From NCBI GenBank assembly GCA_963770375.1, contig CAVYPM010000027.1, positions 1 through 64,000 on the forward strand: a stretch of DNA of 64,000 bases. Reading direction: 5' to 3'. The notes below the pieces were generated by a model, which made no database searches, had not been told where the DNA came from, and worked only from the letters and a program-made list of their open reading frames with translations. The translations under genes and the position numbers were made by a program. Source of the DNA: DASVBE01 sp963770375 (GTDB lineage: Bacteria; Actinomycetota; Actinomycetes; Streptosporangiales; Streptosporangiaceae). Within the stretch, counting starts at the first letter, position 1; every line of letters starts with the position of its first letter. Shown piece by piece: positions 25,616 through 34,877 of this stretch.

Positions 25616-27142
25616 CTAGCTCCGCGGAGCGGCGGCTGCAGCTAGCAGAGCTTGCGCCAGGATGAGCTCGTGGACCTTGGCCGCGTCGGCCTGCCCCCTG
25701 GTCGCCCGCATCACCACGCCGACCAGCGCTCCGGCCACGTTGACCTTGCCGTCCCTGACTTTTGCGGCGAGGTCCGGGTTGGCCGCGATGGCCTCGTCCA
25801 CCGCCGCGCCGAGCGCGCCCTCGTCGCTGACCACGGCCAGGCCGCGGGCGGCGACGACCTCGTCCGGGTCGCCCTCGCCGGCCAGCACGCCGTCCAGCAC
25901 GGCACGGGCCAGCTTGTCGTTCAGCTGGCCGGAGCTGACCAGCTCGGCCACCCGGGCCACCTGGTCCGGGGTGACCGGCAGCAGGGCCAGCTCGGTGCCG
26001 GACTCGTTGGCGTGGCGGGACAGCTCGCCCAGCCACCACTTGCGCGCGTCGGCCGGCGACGCGCCGGCCGCCACCGTGGCGGCCACCAGGTCCAGCGCGC
26101 CGGCGTTCCGGACCGCGGCCATGTCCAGGTCGGACAGACCCCACTCGGCCTGCAGCCGGGCCCGCCGGGCGGCGGGCAGCTCGGGCAGTGACGCCCGGAT
26201 CCCGTCCACCCACGCGGCCTCCGGGGCCAGCGGCACCAGGTCCGGCTCGGGGAAGTAGCGGTAGTCCTGCGCCTCTTCCTTGCTGCGGCCCGGCGTGGTC
26301 TGCCCGGTGTCCTCGTGGAAGTGCCGGGTCTCCTGCACCACGGTGCCGCCCGCGTCCAGGACCGCGGCCTGGCGCTCGATCTCGGACCGCATGGCCCGCT
26401 CCACCGAGCGCAGCGAGTTGACGTTCTTGGTCTCGGTCCGCTTTCCCCACTGGCCGCTGCCGGCCGGGCTGAGCGAGAGGTTGACGTCGCAGCGCAGCGA
26501 CCCTTCCTCCATCCGCACGTCGGACACGCCCAGCGCGCGGAGCAGCTCGCGCAGCTCGGTGACGTAGGCCCGGGCCACCTCGGGGGCCAGCGCGCCGGTG
26601 CCGGGCACCGGCTTGGTGACCACCTCGACCAGCGGGATGCCGGCCCGGTTGTAGTCGACCAGCGAGTAGTCCGCGCCGTGGATCCGGCCGGTCGCCCCGC
26701 CCATGTGGTGCGACTTGCCGGTGTCCTCCTCCATGTGCACCCGCTCGATGCCGACCCGGACCACCGTGCCGGCCACGGCCACGTCCAGGTAGCCGTCGGT
26801 GCACAGCGGCTCGTCGTACTGCGAGATCTGGTAGTCCTTCGGCATGTCCGGGTAGAAGTAGTTCTTCCTGGCGAACCGGCACCAGGTCGCGATCGTGCAG
26901 TTCAGCGCCAGGCCGATGCGGATGGTGTACTCCACCGCCCGGCGGTTCACGACCGGCAGCGAGCCGGGCAGGCCCAGGCACACCGGGCACACCGCGGCGT
27001 TCGGCTCGGCCCCGAACGCGGCCGGGCAGCCGCAGAACATCTTCGTGATGGTGCCCAGCTCGACGTGCGTTTCCAGGCCGAACACCGGCTCGTAGCGGCT
27101 CACCGCGTCGTCGAAAGCCACCGCAGCCACGGTTTCCGTCAT
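25616..27142 (-). CDS. gatB: Aspartyl/glutamyl-tRNA(Asn/Gln) amidotransferase subunit B
   Basis: The tRNA-binding and kinase-like subunit of the GatCAB transamidase, which converts Glu-tRNA-Gln to Gln-tRNA-Gln (and Asp-tRNA-Asn where needed). It has 508 residues. Diagnostic blocks are YEPVFGLETHVELGT, the zinc-binding CGCPAAFG plus CPVCLGLPG, KNYFYPDMPKDYQISQYDEP, EEDTGKSHH, DYNRAGIPLVEVVTKP and RSKEEAQDYRYFPEPDL. A C-terminal YqeY-like tail domain follows. ATG at 27142 overlaps the gatA stop (ATGA), so translation is coupled in the order gatC-gatA-gatB. Confidence 0.97.
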   Translation of the reverse strand: MTETVAAVAFDDAVSRYEPVFGLETHVELGTITKMFCGCPAAFGAEPNAAVCPVCLGLPGSLPVVNRRAVEYTIRIGLALNCTIATWCRFARKNYFYPDMPKDYQISQYDEPLCTDGYLDVAVAGTVVRVGIERVHMEEDTGKSHHMGGATGRIHGADYSLVDYNRAGIPLVEVVTKPVPGTGALAPEVARAYVTELRELLRALGVSDVRMEEGSLRCDVNLSLSPAGSGQWGKRTETKNVNSLRSVERAMRSEIERQAAVLDAGGTVVQETRHFHEDTGQTTPGRSKEEAQDYRYFPEPDLVPLAPEAAWVDGIRASLPELPAARRARLQAEWGLSDLDMAAVRNAGALDLVAATVAAGASPADARKWWLGELSRHANESGTELALLPVTPDQVARVAELVSSGQLNDKLARAVLDGVLAGEGDPDEVVAARGLAVVSDEGALGAAVDEAIAANPDLAAKVRDGKVNVAGALVGVVMRATRGQADAAKVHELILAQALLAAAAAPRS

Positions 27143-28650
27143 CGTCCTGCTCCGTCCAGCCCGCGGGCCTCGTCGATCAGCGCGTGCCCCCAGCGCCGCT
27201 GCAGGGCCGCCTCGACGGCCGCGCCCACCCGGTACATCCGGTCGTCGGCCAGCACCGGGGCCATGATCTGGAAGCCGACCGGCAGGCCGTCCTCGGGGGC
27301 CAGCCCGCACGGCACCGACAGCGCCGCGTTGCCCGCCAGGTCGGACGGGATCGTGGCCAGGTCGGCCAGGTACATCGCCATCGGGTCGTCGACCCGCTCG
27401 CCGATGCGGAACGCGGTCGTGGGCGTGGACGGCGAGACCAGCACGTCGGCCTGCTCGAAGGCGGCCTCGAAGTCCCTGATGACCAGGGTCCTGACCTGCT
27501 GCGCCTTGCCGTAGTAGGCGTCGTAGTAGCCGCTGGACAGGGCGTAGGTGCCGAGCATGATCCGGCGCTTGACCTCCGCGCCGAACCCGGCCGCCCGGGT
27601 CACCGACATGACCTCCTCGGCACTGTGCACCCCGTCGTCGCCGGCCCGCAGCCCGTACCGCATCGCGTCGAACCGGGCCAGGTTGGACGAGGCCTCGCTG
27701 GGCGCGATCAGGTAGTAGGCCGGCAGCGCGTAGGCGAAGTGCGGGCAGGACAGCTCCACGATCTTCGCCCCGAGCGACTCGAGCAGCTCCACCGTCTCGG
27801 TGAACCGCTGCATCACGCCCGGCTGGTAGCCCTCGCCGCCCAGCTCGGTGACCACGCCCACGCGCAGCCCGCTGACGTCGGCCTGCCGGGCCGCGGCGAC
27901 CACCGGCGGCACCGCCGCGTCCAGCGAGGTCGAGTCGCACGGGTCGTGCCCGGACATGGCCTCGTGCAGCAGCGCGGCGTCCAGCACGGTGCGGGCCAGC
28001 GGGCCCGGCGTGTCCAGCGACGACGCGAACGCGACCAGGCCGTACCGGGACGAGCCGCCGTAGGTCGGCTTGACCCCGACGATCCCGCACACCGCGCCCG
28101 GCTGCCGGATCGACCCGCCGGTGTCGGTGCCGGTGCCCAGCGGCGCCTCGAACGCGGCGACCGCGGCGGACGACCCGCCGGAGGACCCGCCGGGCACCCG
28201 GTCGAGGTCCCATGGGTTGTGCGACGGGCCGAACGCGGAGTTCTCCGTCGACGAGCCCATCGCGAACTCGTCCATGTTGGTCTTGCCCAGGATGATCATC
28301 CCGGCCTCGCGCAGCCGCCGGGTCACGGTCGCGTCGTAGGGCGGCTGCCAGCCCGCCAGGATCTTCGACCCGCAGGTGGTCGGCATGTCCGCGGTGGTGA
28401 ACACGTCCTTGTGCGCGATCGGCACGCCGGCCAGCGGGCCGAGCGGCGCGCCCGCGGCGCGCTGCTCGTCGACCGCCCGCGCGGCCGCCAGGGCCCGCTC
28501 CGCCGCGACGTGCAGGAACGCCTTCACAGACCCGTCCACCGCGGTGATCCGGTCCAGGTGGGCCTGGGTGACCTCGACCGCGGAGACCTCGCCCGCGGCC
28601 ATCGCCGCGGCCAGGTCGGCCGCGGTCTGCCGGGTTAGCTCGCCGTCCAT
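27139..28650 (-). CDS. gatA: Aspartyl/glutamyl-tRNA(Asn/Gln) amidotransferase subunit A
   Basis: The glutaminase subunit of GatCAB, releasing ammonia from glutamine for the transamidation. It has 503 residues of the amidase-signature family, with the Ser-cisSer-Lys triad: Lys in GVPIAHKDVFTT, Ser in the loop PGGSSGGSSAA, and the nucleophile in TDTGGSIRQPG. Also seen are GKTNMDEFAMGSSTENSAFG and DVLVSPSTPTTAF. ATG at 28650 lies one base after the gatC stop. Together with gltX and tRNA-Gln in this window it indicates indirect Gln-tRNA formation. Confidence 0.97.
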   Translation of the reverse strand: MDGELTRQTAADLAAAMAAGEVSAVEVTQAHLDRITAVDGSVKAFLHVAAERALAAARAVDEQRAAGAPLGPLAGVPIAHKDVFTTADMPTTCGSKILAGWQPPYDATVTRRLREAGMIILGKTNMDEFAMGSSTENSAFGPSHNPWDLDRVPGGSSGGSSAAVAAFEAPLGTGTDTGGSIRQPGAVCGIVGVKPTYGGSSRYGLVAFASSLDTPGPLARTVLDAALLHEAMSGHDPCDSTSLDAAVPPVVAAARQADVSGLRVGVVTELGGEGYQPGVMQRFTETVELLESLGAKIVELSCPHFAYALPAYYLIAPSEASSNLARFDAMRYGLRAGDDGVHSAEEVMSVTRAAGFGAEVKRRIMLGTYALSSGYYDAYYGKAQQVRTLVIRDFEAAFEQADVLVSPSTPTTAFRIGERVDDPMAMYLADLATIPSDLAGNAALSVPCGLAPEDGLPVGFQIMAPVLADDRMYRVGAAVEAALQRRWGHALIDEARGLDGAGR

Positions 28651-28651
28651 G

Positions 28652-28945
28652 TCAGTCCTCCGCCAGGATGCGCGGGACGCGGAACTGGCCGGCCTCGGCC
28701 GCCGGCGCCTGGTCCAGCGCGGCCGCGGCGCCCAGGCACGGAACGAGCACGTCGTCGCGGAACACGTTGGTCACCGGCACGGCCTGGGAGGTCGGCGGGA
28801 TCCCGTCGGCGGCAACCTCGCCCACCCGGGCGACCGAGCTGATGATCACATCAAGCTGGCCGGCGAACCGGTCGAGCTCCTCCTCGGTGAGGGCCAGCCG
28901 CGCCAGCCGGGCCAGGTGCGCGACCTCCTCACGGGTAATTGGCAT
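28652..28945 (-). CDS. gatC: Aspartyl/glutamyl-tRNA(Asn/Gln) amidotransferase subunit C
   Basis: The small belt subunit that stabilises GatA-GatB. It has 97 residues from ATG at 28945. Family pattern: ITREEVAHLARLARLALTEE, LDRFAGQLDVIISSVARVGE, and the C-terminal FRDDV and GQFRVPRILAED. A start at 28954 (MACMPITREE) is also possible. First gene of the gatCAB set, one base before gatA. Upstream, the ligA gene is separated by about 130 bases that may hold the promoter. Confidence 0.95.
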   Translation of the reverse strand: MPITREEVAHLARLARLALTEEELDRFAGQLDVIISSVARVGEVAADGIPPTSQAVPVTNVFRDDVLVPCLGAAAALDQAPAAEAGQFRVPRILAED

Positions 28946-29076
28946 GCAGGCCATCCTAGGGGCGGCCGGGGGCCGGTCAGAAAGGCAATTACCGCCGGGC
29001 GGCCGCTTCACCCGGCGGCGCCTGCGCCGGGCGGGGAACCGGGGGCGTTGCGGAAGCGGCGGGGACCCGGTCCTCG

Positions 29077-31227
29077 TCAGGCCGGCTCGCCCGGCGGCTC
29101 ATCCGGGGTTACCGCCACCTCACGGGCCGCTTCCGGGCCTTTCTCGAGAAGAATGACGAACCCTTCCTCGTCCAGTACCGGGATGCCCAGCGAGACGGCC
29201 TTGTCGTACTTCGAGCCCGGGCTGTCCCCGGCCACCACGAAGCTGGTCTTCTTCGAGACCGACCCGGAGACCTTGGCGCCAAGGCCCTCGGCCGCCTCGG
29301 CGGCCTCGGTCCGGCTCCGCCCGGCCAGCGTGCCGGTGATCACCACGGTGTACCCGGCCAGCGGCCGGGCCGCGCGGGCCGACGGGTCGAAGTCCGGGTC
29401 CGCCAGCACCACCCCGGCATCCCGCCACTTGCGCAGGATCTCCTGGTGCCACGGCACCGCGAACCACGCGGTGACCGCCGCGGCGATCGTCGGCCCGACG
29501 TCCTCGACCTCGTTGAGCTGCCCTTCTGTGGCCGCGGCGATGGCGTCCACCGAGCCGAACTCGGCGGCCAGCGCCCGGGCCGCGGTCGGCCCGACGTGCC
29601 GGATCGACAGCGCGACCAGGATCCGCCACAGCGGCCGGGTGCGGACCTCCTCCAGGTTGTGCAGCAGCTTGACCGCGTTGGCCTTGAGCGCGCCGTCCTT
29701 GGTCACGAAGAACGGCAGCGTGCCCAGCGACTCGGCAGTCAGGCCGAACACGTCGCCCTCGTCGGCGACCAGGCCGCCGTCGAGCAGCGCGGCGACCGCT
29801 TCCCAGCCGAGCACCTCGATGTCGAACGCGCCCCGCCCGGCCAGGTGAAACAGCCGCTCGCGCAACTGCGCCGGGCAGGACCTGGCGTTCGGGCAGCGCC
29901 AGTCCGCCTCGTCCTCCTCGCGGGCCAGTTTCGTGCCACAGGCCGGGCACTCGCGCGGGAAATCGAACGCCCGCTCCTCCCCGGTGCGCAGGTCCACGAC
30001 CGGCCCGACGACCTCGGGGATCACGTCGCCGGCCTTGCGCAGCACGACCATGTCGCCGACCAGCACGCCCTTGCGGGTGATCTCCTGCTCGTTGTGCAGC
30101 GTGGCCCGGTCCACCGTGGAGCCGCTGACCTTGACCGGCTCCATCACCGCGAACGGGGTGACCCGGCCGGTCCGGCCCACGTTGACCCGGATCTCCAGCA
30201 GCCGGGTGGTGACCTCCTCGGGCGGGTACTTGTAGGCGATCGCCCAGCGCGGCGCCCGGCTGGTCGAGCCCAGCTGGGCCTGGGTGGCCAGGTCGTCGAC
30301 CTTGACCACGGTGCCGTCGATCTCGTACGGGGTGTCGTGCCGGTGCTCCGCGTAGTACTGGATGTACTCGGACGCGGCGGCCAGATCGCCGACCACCCGG
30401 ACCAGGTCGCTGACCGGCAGGCCCCAGTCGCGCAGCCGCGCGTACCAGCCGGACTGGCTGGTGGGCGGGTCGCCGGGCAGGCCCTCGACCAGGCCGACGC
30501 CGTGCAGCAGCAGGTCCAGCGCGCGGGACGCGGTGACCTTCGGGTCCTTCTGCCGCAGCGACCCGGCCGCGGAGTTGCGCGGGTTGGCGAACGGCGGCTT
30601 GCCCGCCTCGGTCAGCCGCACGTTCAGCTCCTCGAACGCGGTGACCGGCAGGAACACCTCGCCGCGCACCTCGAGCACGTCCGGCCAGCCGGTGCCGGAC
30701 AGCCGCGCCGGCACCCGGGCGATGGTCTTGATGTTCGGCGTGATGTCCTCACCGGTCGTCCCGTCGCCGCGGGTGGCCGCGCCGGCCAGCCGGCCGCCGC
30801 GGTAGACCAGGTCCACCGCCAGCCCGTCGATCTTGAGTTCGCACAGGTACGGCCCGGATCCGCCGAGCCGCTGCACCCGCGCCGCCCAGGCGTCGAACTC
30901 GTCGGCCGAGAACGCGTTGTCCAGCGAGAGCAGCCGCAGCAGGTGCTGAACCGGGGTGAACTCGGTGGAGATGCCGCCCACCTTCTGGGTCGGCGAGTCC
31001 GGCGTGCGCAGGTCCGGGTGCTCGTCCTCGAGCGCGCGCAGCTCCCGCATCTGCGCGTCGTAGGTGGCGTCGTCCACCAGCGGCGAGTCGAGCACGTGAT
31101 AGCGGTAATTGTGCTCGGTGATCTCCGCGGCCAGCTCGTCGTGCCGGTGCCGCAGCTCGGGGGTGGCCGGCTCGGGCGCCTGGGTGTCTTCCCCAGCGTC
31201 GGGGATCCGCGGCTCCGGCTCGGTCAT
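29077..31227 (-). CDS. ligA: NAD-dependent DNA ligase
   Basis: Joins nicked DNA in replication and repair using NAD+. It has 716 residues with the complete order of an N-terminal Ia domain (HNYRYHVLDSPLVDDATYD), adenylation domain with active-site Lys132 in ELKIDG, OB fold, four-cysteine zinc finger (CPACGTKLA and CPNARSCPAQ), helix-hairpin-helix repeats and a C-terminal BRCT domain (LAGYTVVITGTLAGRSRTEA). Its ATG overlaps the stop of the upstream methionine-synthase-like gene (ATGA), so the two are translationally coupled. Confidence 0.98.
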   Translation of the reverse strand: MTEPEPRIPDAGEDTQAPEPATPELRHRHDELAAEITEHNYRYHVLDSPLVDDATYDAQMRELRALEDEHPDLRTPDSPTQKVGGISTEFTPVQHLLRLLSLDNAFSADEFDAWAARVQRLGGSGPYLCELKIDGLAVDLVYRGGRLAGAATRGDGTTGEDITPNIKTIARVPARLSGTGWPDVLEVRGEVFLPVTAFEELNVRLTEAGKPPFANPRNSAAGSLRQKDPKVTASRALDLLLHGVGLVEGLPGDPPTSQSGWYARLRDWGLPVSDLVRVVGDLAAASEYIQYYAEHRHDTPYEIDGTVVKVDDLATQAQLGSTSRAPRWAIAYKYPPEEVTTRLLEIRVNVGRTGRVTPFAVMEPVKVSGSTVDRATLHNEQEITRKGVLVGDMVVLRKAGDVIPEVVGPVVDLRTGEERAFDFPRECPACGTKLAREEDEADWRCPNARSCPAQLRERLFHLAGRGAFDIEVLGWEAVAALLDGGLVADEGDVFGLTAESLGTLPFFVTKDGALKANAVKLLHNLEEVRTRPLWRILVALSIRHVGPTAARALAAEFGSVDAIAAATEGQLNEVEDVGPTIAAAVTAWFAVPWHQEILRKWRDAGVVLADPDFDPSARAARPLAGYTVVITGTLAGRSRTEAAEAAEGLGAKVSGSVSKKTSFVVAGDSPGSKYDKAVSLGIPVLDEEGFVILLEKGPEAAREVAVTPDEPPGEPA

Positions 31228-32267
31228 GGCTGGCCCTCCTCGATCAGCTCGGGCAGGATCCTGGCGGCGTCACGGCACCGGGCCAGGATCTGCCGGGCGG
31301 CGGCCGGGGTGGCCCCGGCCAGTCCGCACGACGGGGTGATGACCACGCTGGCGGTGGCCGCCGCGGGCGGCTGCCCGATCCGCTGCCACAGCTCCCTGAC
31401 CCGCTGGGCGACGTCCCGCGGGGCGGGCGGGCGGCCCGGCTGGCGGCCGGGCCCGGCGGTCCCCGTCGCGCCGGCCAGCACGCCAAGCCCGGCCTCCACC
31501 GTCTCGGCCAGGCCGTCTTCCTCGTCCCGCCGCAGCAGGCTCAGGTCCAGGCTGACCGCGCCCGCGCCCGCGGCCGCGATCACCGTGAGCGGGGCCGCCG
31601 GGGCGCAGCAGTGCACGATGCTGAACACCCCGGCCCCGGTCAGGATCGTGCGCAGCCCGGCCGCCGCGGTGGCGCCCTCCACTTCGGTGATGCGGTTGAG
31701 CCCGCTGGCCGAGGGCACGGCGCCGGCCAGCACGGCCGGCAGCGACGGCTCGTCCAGCTGGAGCAGAACGGTCGCGCCGGGCACCCGCTTGCTGACCTCG
31801 GCGACGTGCGCGGCAACGCCCTCGGCCAGCGAGGCGGTCAGGTCCGCGACCGCCCCGGGATCGGCCAGCGCCGGATCCCGGCGGCGGGTCAGCTCAATCG
31901 CCGCCGCCATCGTCCACGGCCCGCACGCCTGCACCTTGAGCGGGCCGTCCCAGTTCTGCGCGGCCTCTTCCAGCTCGTCCAGATCCCGGGCGAGCATGCT
32001 CGCCGCCCGGCTGGCGTCCCGGCCGGGCCTGGCCGCCAGCCGCCAGCCGCCCGTCGTCGTCTCCACCGGCATGCCCACCAGCAGCGCCGCGGTCCGTCCC
32101 ACCAGGTCGCCGCCGGGCCCGCGGCCAGGCAGCTCGGGCAGGTGCGGGAGGTCCGGCAGCTCGGCGAAGACCGCGGCGATGGCCTGGGCGGGGTCAGTGC
32201 CGGGCATCGAGCCCACCCCGGTAGCGCTGCCGGCGGGCCACGGGAAGGACGGCTGATCAGGGCTCAC
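31224..32267 (-). CDS. MetE C-terminal domain-like protein
   Basis: A 347-residue stand-alone protein related to the catalytic domain of cobalamin-independent methionine synthase. Seen are the N-terminal GVGSMPGTDPAQAIAAVFAE, VQACGPWTMAAAIEL, LLQLDEPSLPAVLAGAVPSA, VHCCAP (zinc-type Cys) and VITPSCGLAGATP (second Cys). Such short versions are common in actinobacteria next to ligA and mnmA; whether they make methionine from homocysteine is not settled. Start ATG at 32267. It overlaps ligA by four bases. Confidence 0.85.
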   Translation of the reverse strand: MSPDQPSFPWPAGSATGVGSMPGTDPAQAIAAVFAELPDLPHLPELPGRGPGGDLVGRTAALLVGMPVETTTGGWRLAARPGRDASRAASMLARDLDELEEAAQNWDGPLKVQACGPWTMAAAIELTRRRDPALADPGAVADLTASLAEGVAAHVAEVSKRVPGATVLLQLDEPSLPAVLAGAVPSASGLNRITEVEGATAAAGLRTILTGAGVFSIVHCCAPAAPLTVIAAAGAGAVSLDLSLLRRDEEDGLAETVEAGLGVLAGATGTAGPGRQPGRPPAPRDVAQRVRELWQRIGQPPAAATASVVITPSCGLAGATPAAARQILARCRDAARILPELIEEGQP

Positions 32268-32423
32268 TTAGCAGAGCCTAGCTACCGCCGCCGTCACCGC
32301 CGAGGCGGGCGCGGCGGCCAGGCGGCCACGCGAGCGTATGGACCGCCGGCGCCGCCTGGACTGACGAGCGCTGACGGCGCGACGAAGGAGCGACGTCAGA
32401 GCGAGGAGGGAAGGCGGCGTCTC

Positions 32424-33546
32424 TTAGCGGGCCAGAAGCGAGCCAGCTAGCACTGCGCGGGTGATCGTCGCCGAGCCCAGGACCAGGTCTCCGTCGTAGA
32501 GCACGGCGGCCTGGCCGGGGGCGACGCCGCGGGCCGGGGCGTCCAGGGTGATCGTCAGCGGGCCGCTGCCGGCGGCGGCCGGCGCCGGCGTCACGGTGGC
32601 CGGGTGCGCCTCGCCGTGCGCGCGCAGCTGGACGGCGCAGCGGACCGGCAGCGGCGGGCGGCGGGCAGCCGGTCCACACCGGGCGGTCCGCCTCGATCAC
32701 GGTCACGTCCAGCGACTCGGCCGGGCCGACCGTCACCGTGCGGGTGACCGGCTCGATGTCCAGCACGTAGCGGGGCCGGCCGTCCGGGGCCGGGCGGCCG
32801 ATCCGCAGCCCGCGGCGCTGGCCCACGGTGAAGCCGTAGCTGCCGTCGTGCCGGCCGAGCGGCGTGCCGTCCTCGTCCACGATCTCGCCGGGCGCGTCGC
32901 CGAGCTTGCCCCGCAGGAACCGCCGGGTGTCGCCGTCGGCGATGAAGCAGACGTCGTGGCTGTCCGGCTTCTCGGCGACCAGCAGGCCGCGCCGGGCGGC
33001 CTCGCGGCGGACCTCGTCCTTGGGCGTGCCGCCCAGCGGGAACATGGCCCGGCCCAGCTGGTCCCCGGTGAGCACGGCGAGGACGTAGGACTGGTCCTTG
33101 GCCGGGTCGGCGGCGCGGCGGAGCGTTGCGGCGGGACCGCTCTCGCCGAGGCGGGCGTAGTGGCCGGTGCAGACCGCGTCGAAGCCGAGCGCCAGGGCCC
33201 GGTCCAGCACCGCGCTGAACTTGATCTTCTCGTTGCAGCGCAGGCACGGGTTGGGGGTGTGGCCGCGGGCGTACTCGTCCACGAAGTCCTGCACCACGTC
33301 CTCGTGGAACCGGCTGGCCATGTCCCACACGTAGAACGGGATGCCGATCACGTCCGCGGCCCGGCGGGCGTCGCGGGCGTCTTCCAGCGTGCAGCAGCCG
33401 CGCGCGCCGGTCCGGTACGAGCGGGGGTTCGCGGACAGCGCGAGGTGCACGCCGGTGACCTCATGGCCTGCCTCGGCGGCCCGGGCGGCGGCCACCGCCG
33501 AGTCGACGCCGCCGGACATGGCGGCGAGCACGCGCAAACTGCCCAT
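32424..33546 (-). CDS. mnmA: tRNA-specific 2-thiouridylase (frameshifted)
   Basis: ATP-dependent enzyme that thiolates U34 of tRNAs for Glu, Gln and Lys. PP-loop AAMSGGVDSAVAAA near the N-terminus, catalytic cysteines in NPCLRCNEKIKF and HDVCFIADGDTRRF, GHYARL, KDQSYVLAVL and GSYGFTVGQRRGLRIG. The C-terminal beta-barrel is in another frame after about 32660 (LPVRCAVQLRAHGE to VLAGSLLAR, stop TAA at 32424-32426). The sulfur donor is presumably the cysteine desulfurase encoded just upstream. The enzyme identity is firm. The shift is probably an assembly error. Confidence 0.92.
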
Positions 33547-33585
33547 CTCCTCAGCGTATCCGCCCGGCGCGGGCCACCGGGCTCG

Positions 33586-34839
33586 TCAGCGGGCGGTGGC
33601 CCGGCGGGCGCGCTCCACGACCTCGCGGATCACCGCGCCGACCGCGTCGGTGTCCTGCGGCACCGAGTCGTGCCCGAACGAGAACCGCAGCGAGCCGCGG
33701 GCCCGGGCCTCGTCCGCGCCCATGGCCAGCAGCACGTGGCTGGGCTGGGCGACGCCCGCGGTGCAGGCCGACCCGGTCGAGCAGGCGATGCCCTTGGCGT
33801 CGAGCAGGAGCAGCAGCGCGTCGCCCTCGCAGCCGGGGAACGAGAAGTGCGCGTTGCCCGGCAGCCGGGCCGGGCCGGGCGGCGGGCCGTTCAGCACCGC
33901 GTCCGGCACCGCCGCGGTGACCTGGGCGATCAGCTCGTCGCGCAGCGCGGCCAGCCGCTTGGCCTCCTCGTCCCGGTGCATGACCGAGACCTCGACCGCG
34001 GTGGCGAAGCCGCGGATGGCCGGGGTGTCCAGCGTGCCGGACCGCACGTCGCGCTCCTGGCCGCCGCCGTGCAGCACCGGCACCGGGTCCGCGCCGCGGG
34101 CCAGCAGCAGGGCGCCGGCCCCGACCGGGCCGCCGATCTTGTGCCCGGTCACGGTCAGCGCGGTGGCGCCGCTGCCGGCCAGGCTGACCGGCAGCTGACC
34201 GGCCGCCTGCACCGCGTCGCTGTGGAACGGGATCTGGTACTCCCGGGCGACCTCGGCCAGCTCGGCGATCGGCTGCACCGTGCCGACCTCGTTGTTCGCC
34301 CACATCACGCTGATCAGCGCGATCGCGCCCGGGTCCGGCTCGATCGCGGCGCGCAGCACGCCGGGGCAGACCATGCCGTCTTCGTCGACCGGCAGCCAGT
34401 GGACGCTGGCGTCCTCGTGGCTGGCCAGCCAGGCGGCCGAGTCGAGAACCGCGTGGTGCTCGGCGGCGGCGATCAGGACCGTGCGTCTCTGCGGGCTGGC
34501 CGCGCGGCGGGCCCAGTACAGGCCCTTGATGGCCAGGTTGTCGGCCTCGGTGCCGCCGGAGGTGAACACGACCTCGCTGGGCCGGGCGCCGTACGCCTCG
34601 GCGATCTGCTCCCGGGATTCCTCCACCACCCGGCGGGCCCGGCGGCCCAGGTGGTGCAGCGAGGACGGGTTGCCGGCCTGGCCGAGCTCCTCGGTCATGG
34701 CGGCGATCGCCTCGGGCCGCATCGGCGTGGTCGCCGCGTGGTCGAGGTACACGGCAGCGCCGGCCTGCGCGCGGTCGCTCGCGGGCCCGCGGGCGCCGGC
34801 GGGCACGCGGCCATCCTCGGCGTTCTGGGGAGAAATCAT
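33586..34839 (-). CDS. Cysteine desulfurase (NifS/IscS family)
   Basis: PLP enzyme that removes sulfur from cysteine as an enzyme persulfide, here most likely feeding MnmA tRNA thiolation and possibly Fe-S assembly. It has 417 residues: AVYLDHAATTPMRPEAI, FTSGGTEADNLAIKG, AAEHHAVLDSA, PLP lysine in TGHKIGGPVGAGAL, and the catalytic Cys in CSTGSACTAGVAQPSHVL. That Cys loop is the longer, group I (IscS/NifS) type. ATG at 34839 has GAGGG upstream. It is 39 bases upstream of mnmA, a recurrent pairing in actinobacteria. Confidence 0.95.
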   Translation of the reverse strand: MISPQNAEDGRVPAGARGPASDRAQAGAAVYLDHAATTPMRPEAIAAMTEELGQAGNPSSLHHLGRRARRVVEESREQIAEAYGARPSEVVFTSGGTEADNLAIKGLYWARRAASPQRRTVLIAAAEHHAVLDSAAWLASHEDASVHWLPVDEDGMVCPGVLRAAIEPDPGAIALISVMWANNEVGTVQPIAELAEVAREYQIPFHSDAVQAAGQLPVSLAGSGATALTVTGHKIGGPVGAGALLLARGADPVPVLHGGGQERDVRSGTLDTPAIRGFATAVEVSVMHRDEEAKRLAALRDELIAQVTAAVPDAVLNGPPPGPARLPGNAHFSFPGCEGDALLLLLDAKGIACSTGSACTAGVAQPSHVLLAMGADEARARGSLRFSFGHDSVPQDTDAVGAVIREVVERARRATAR

Positions 34840-34877
34840 GACGCCCTCATGCTAACTGGGCGCCGCCGGGAGCAGGG

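Noticed and set aside
29446..32256. 936-codon open frame on the plus strand
   Set aside because: Antisense to ligA and the MetE-like gene, both of which have full motif sets. The plus-strand translation matches nothing.
31224..32267. Full-length MetE methionine synthase
   Set aside because: At 347 residues it lacks the N-terminal half of MetE; only the C-terminal-type domain is present.
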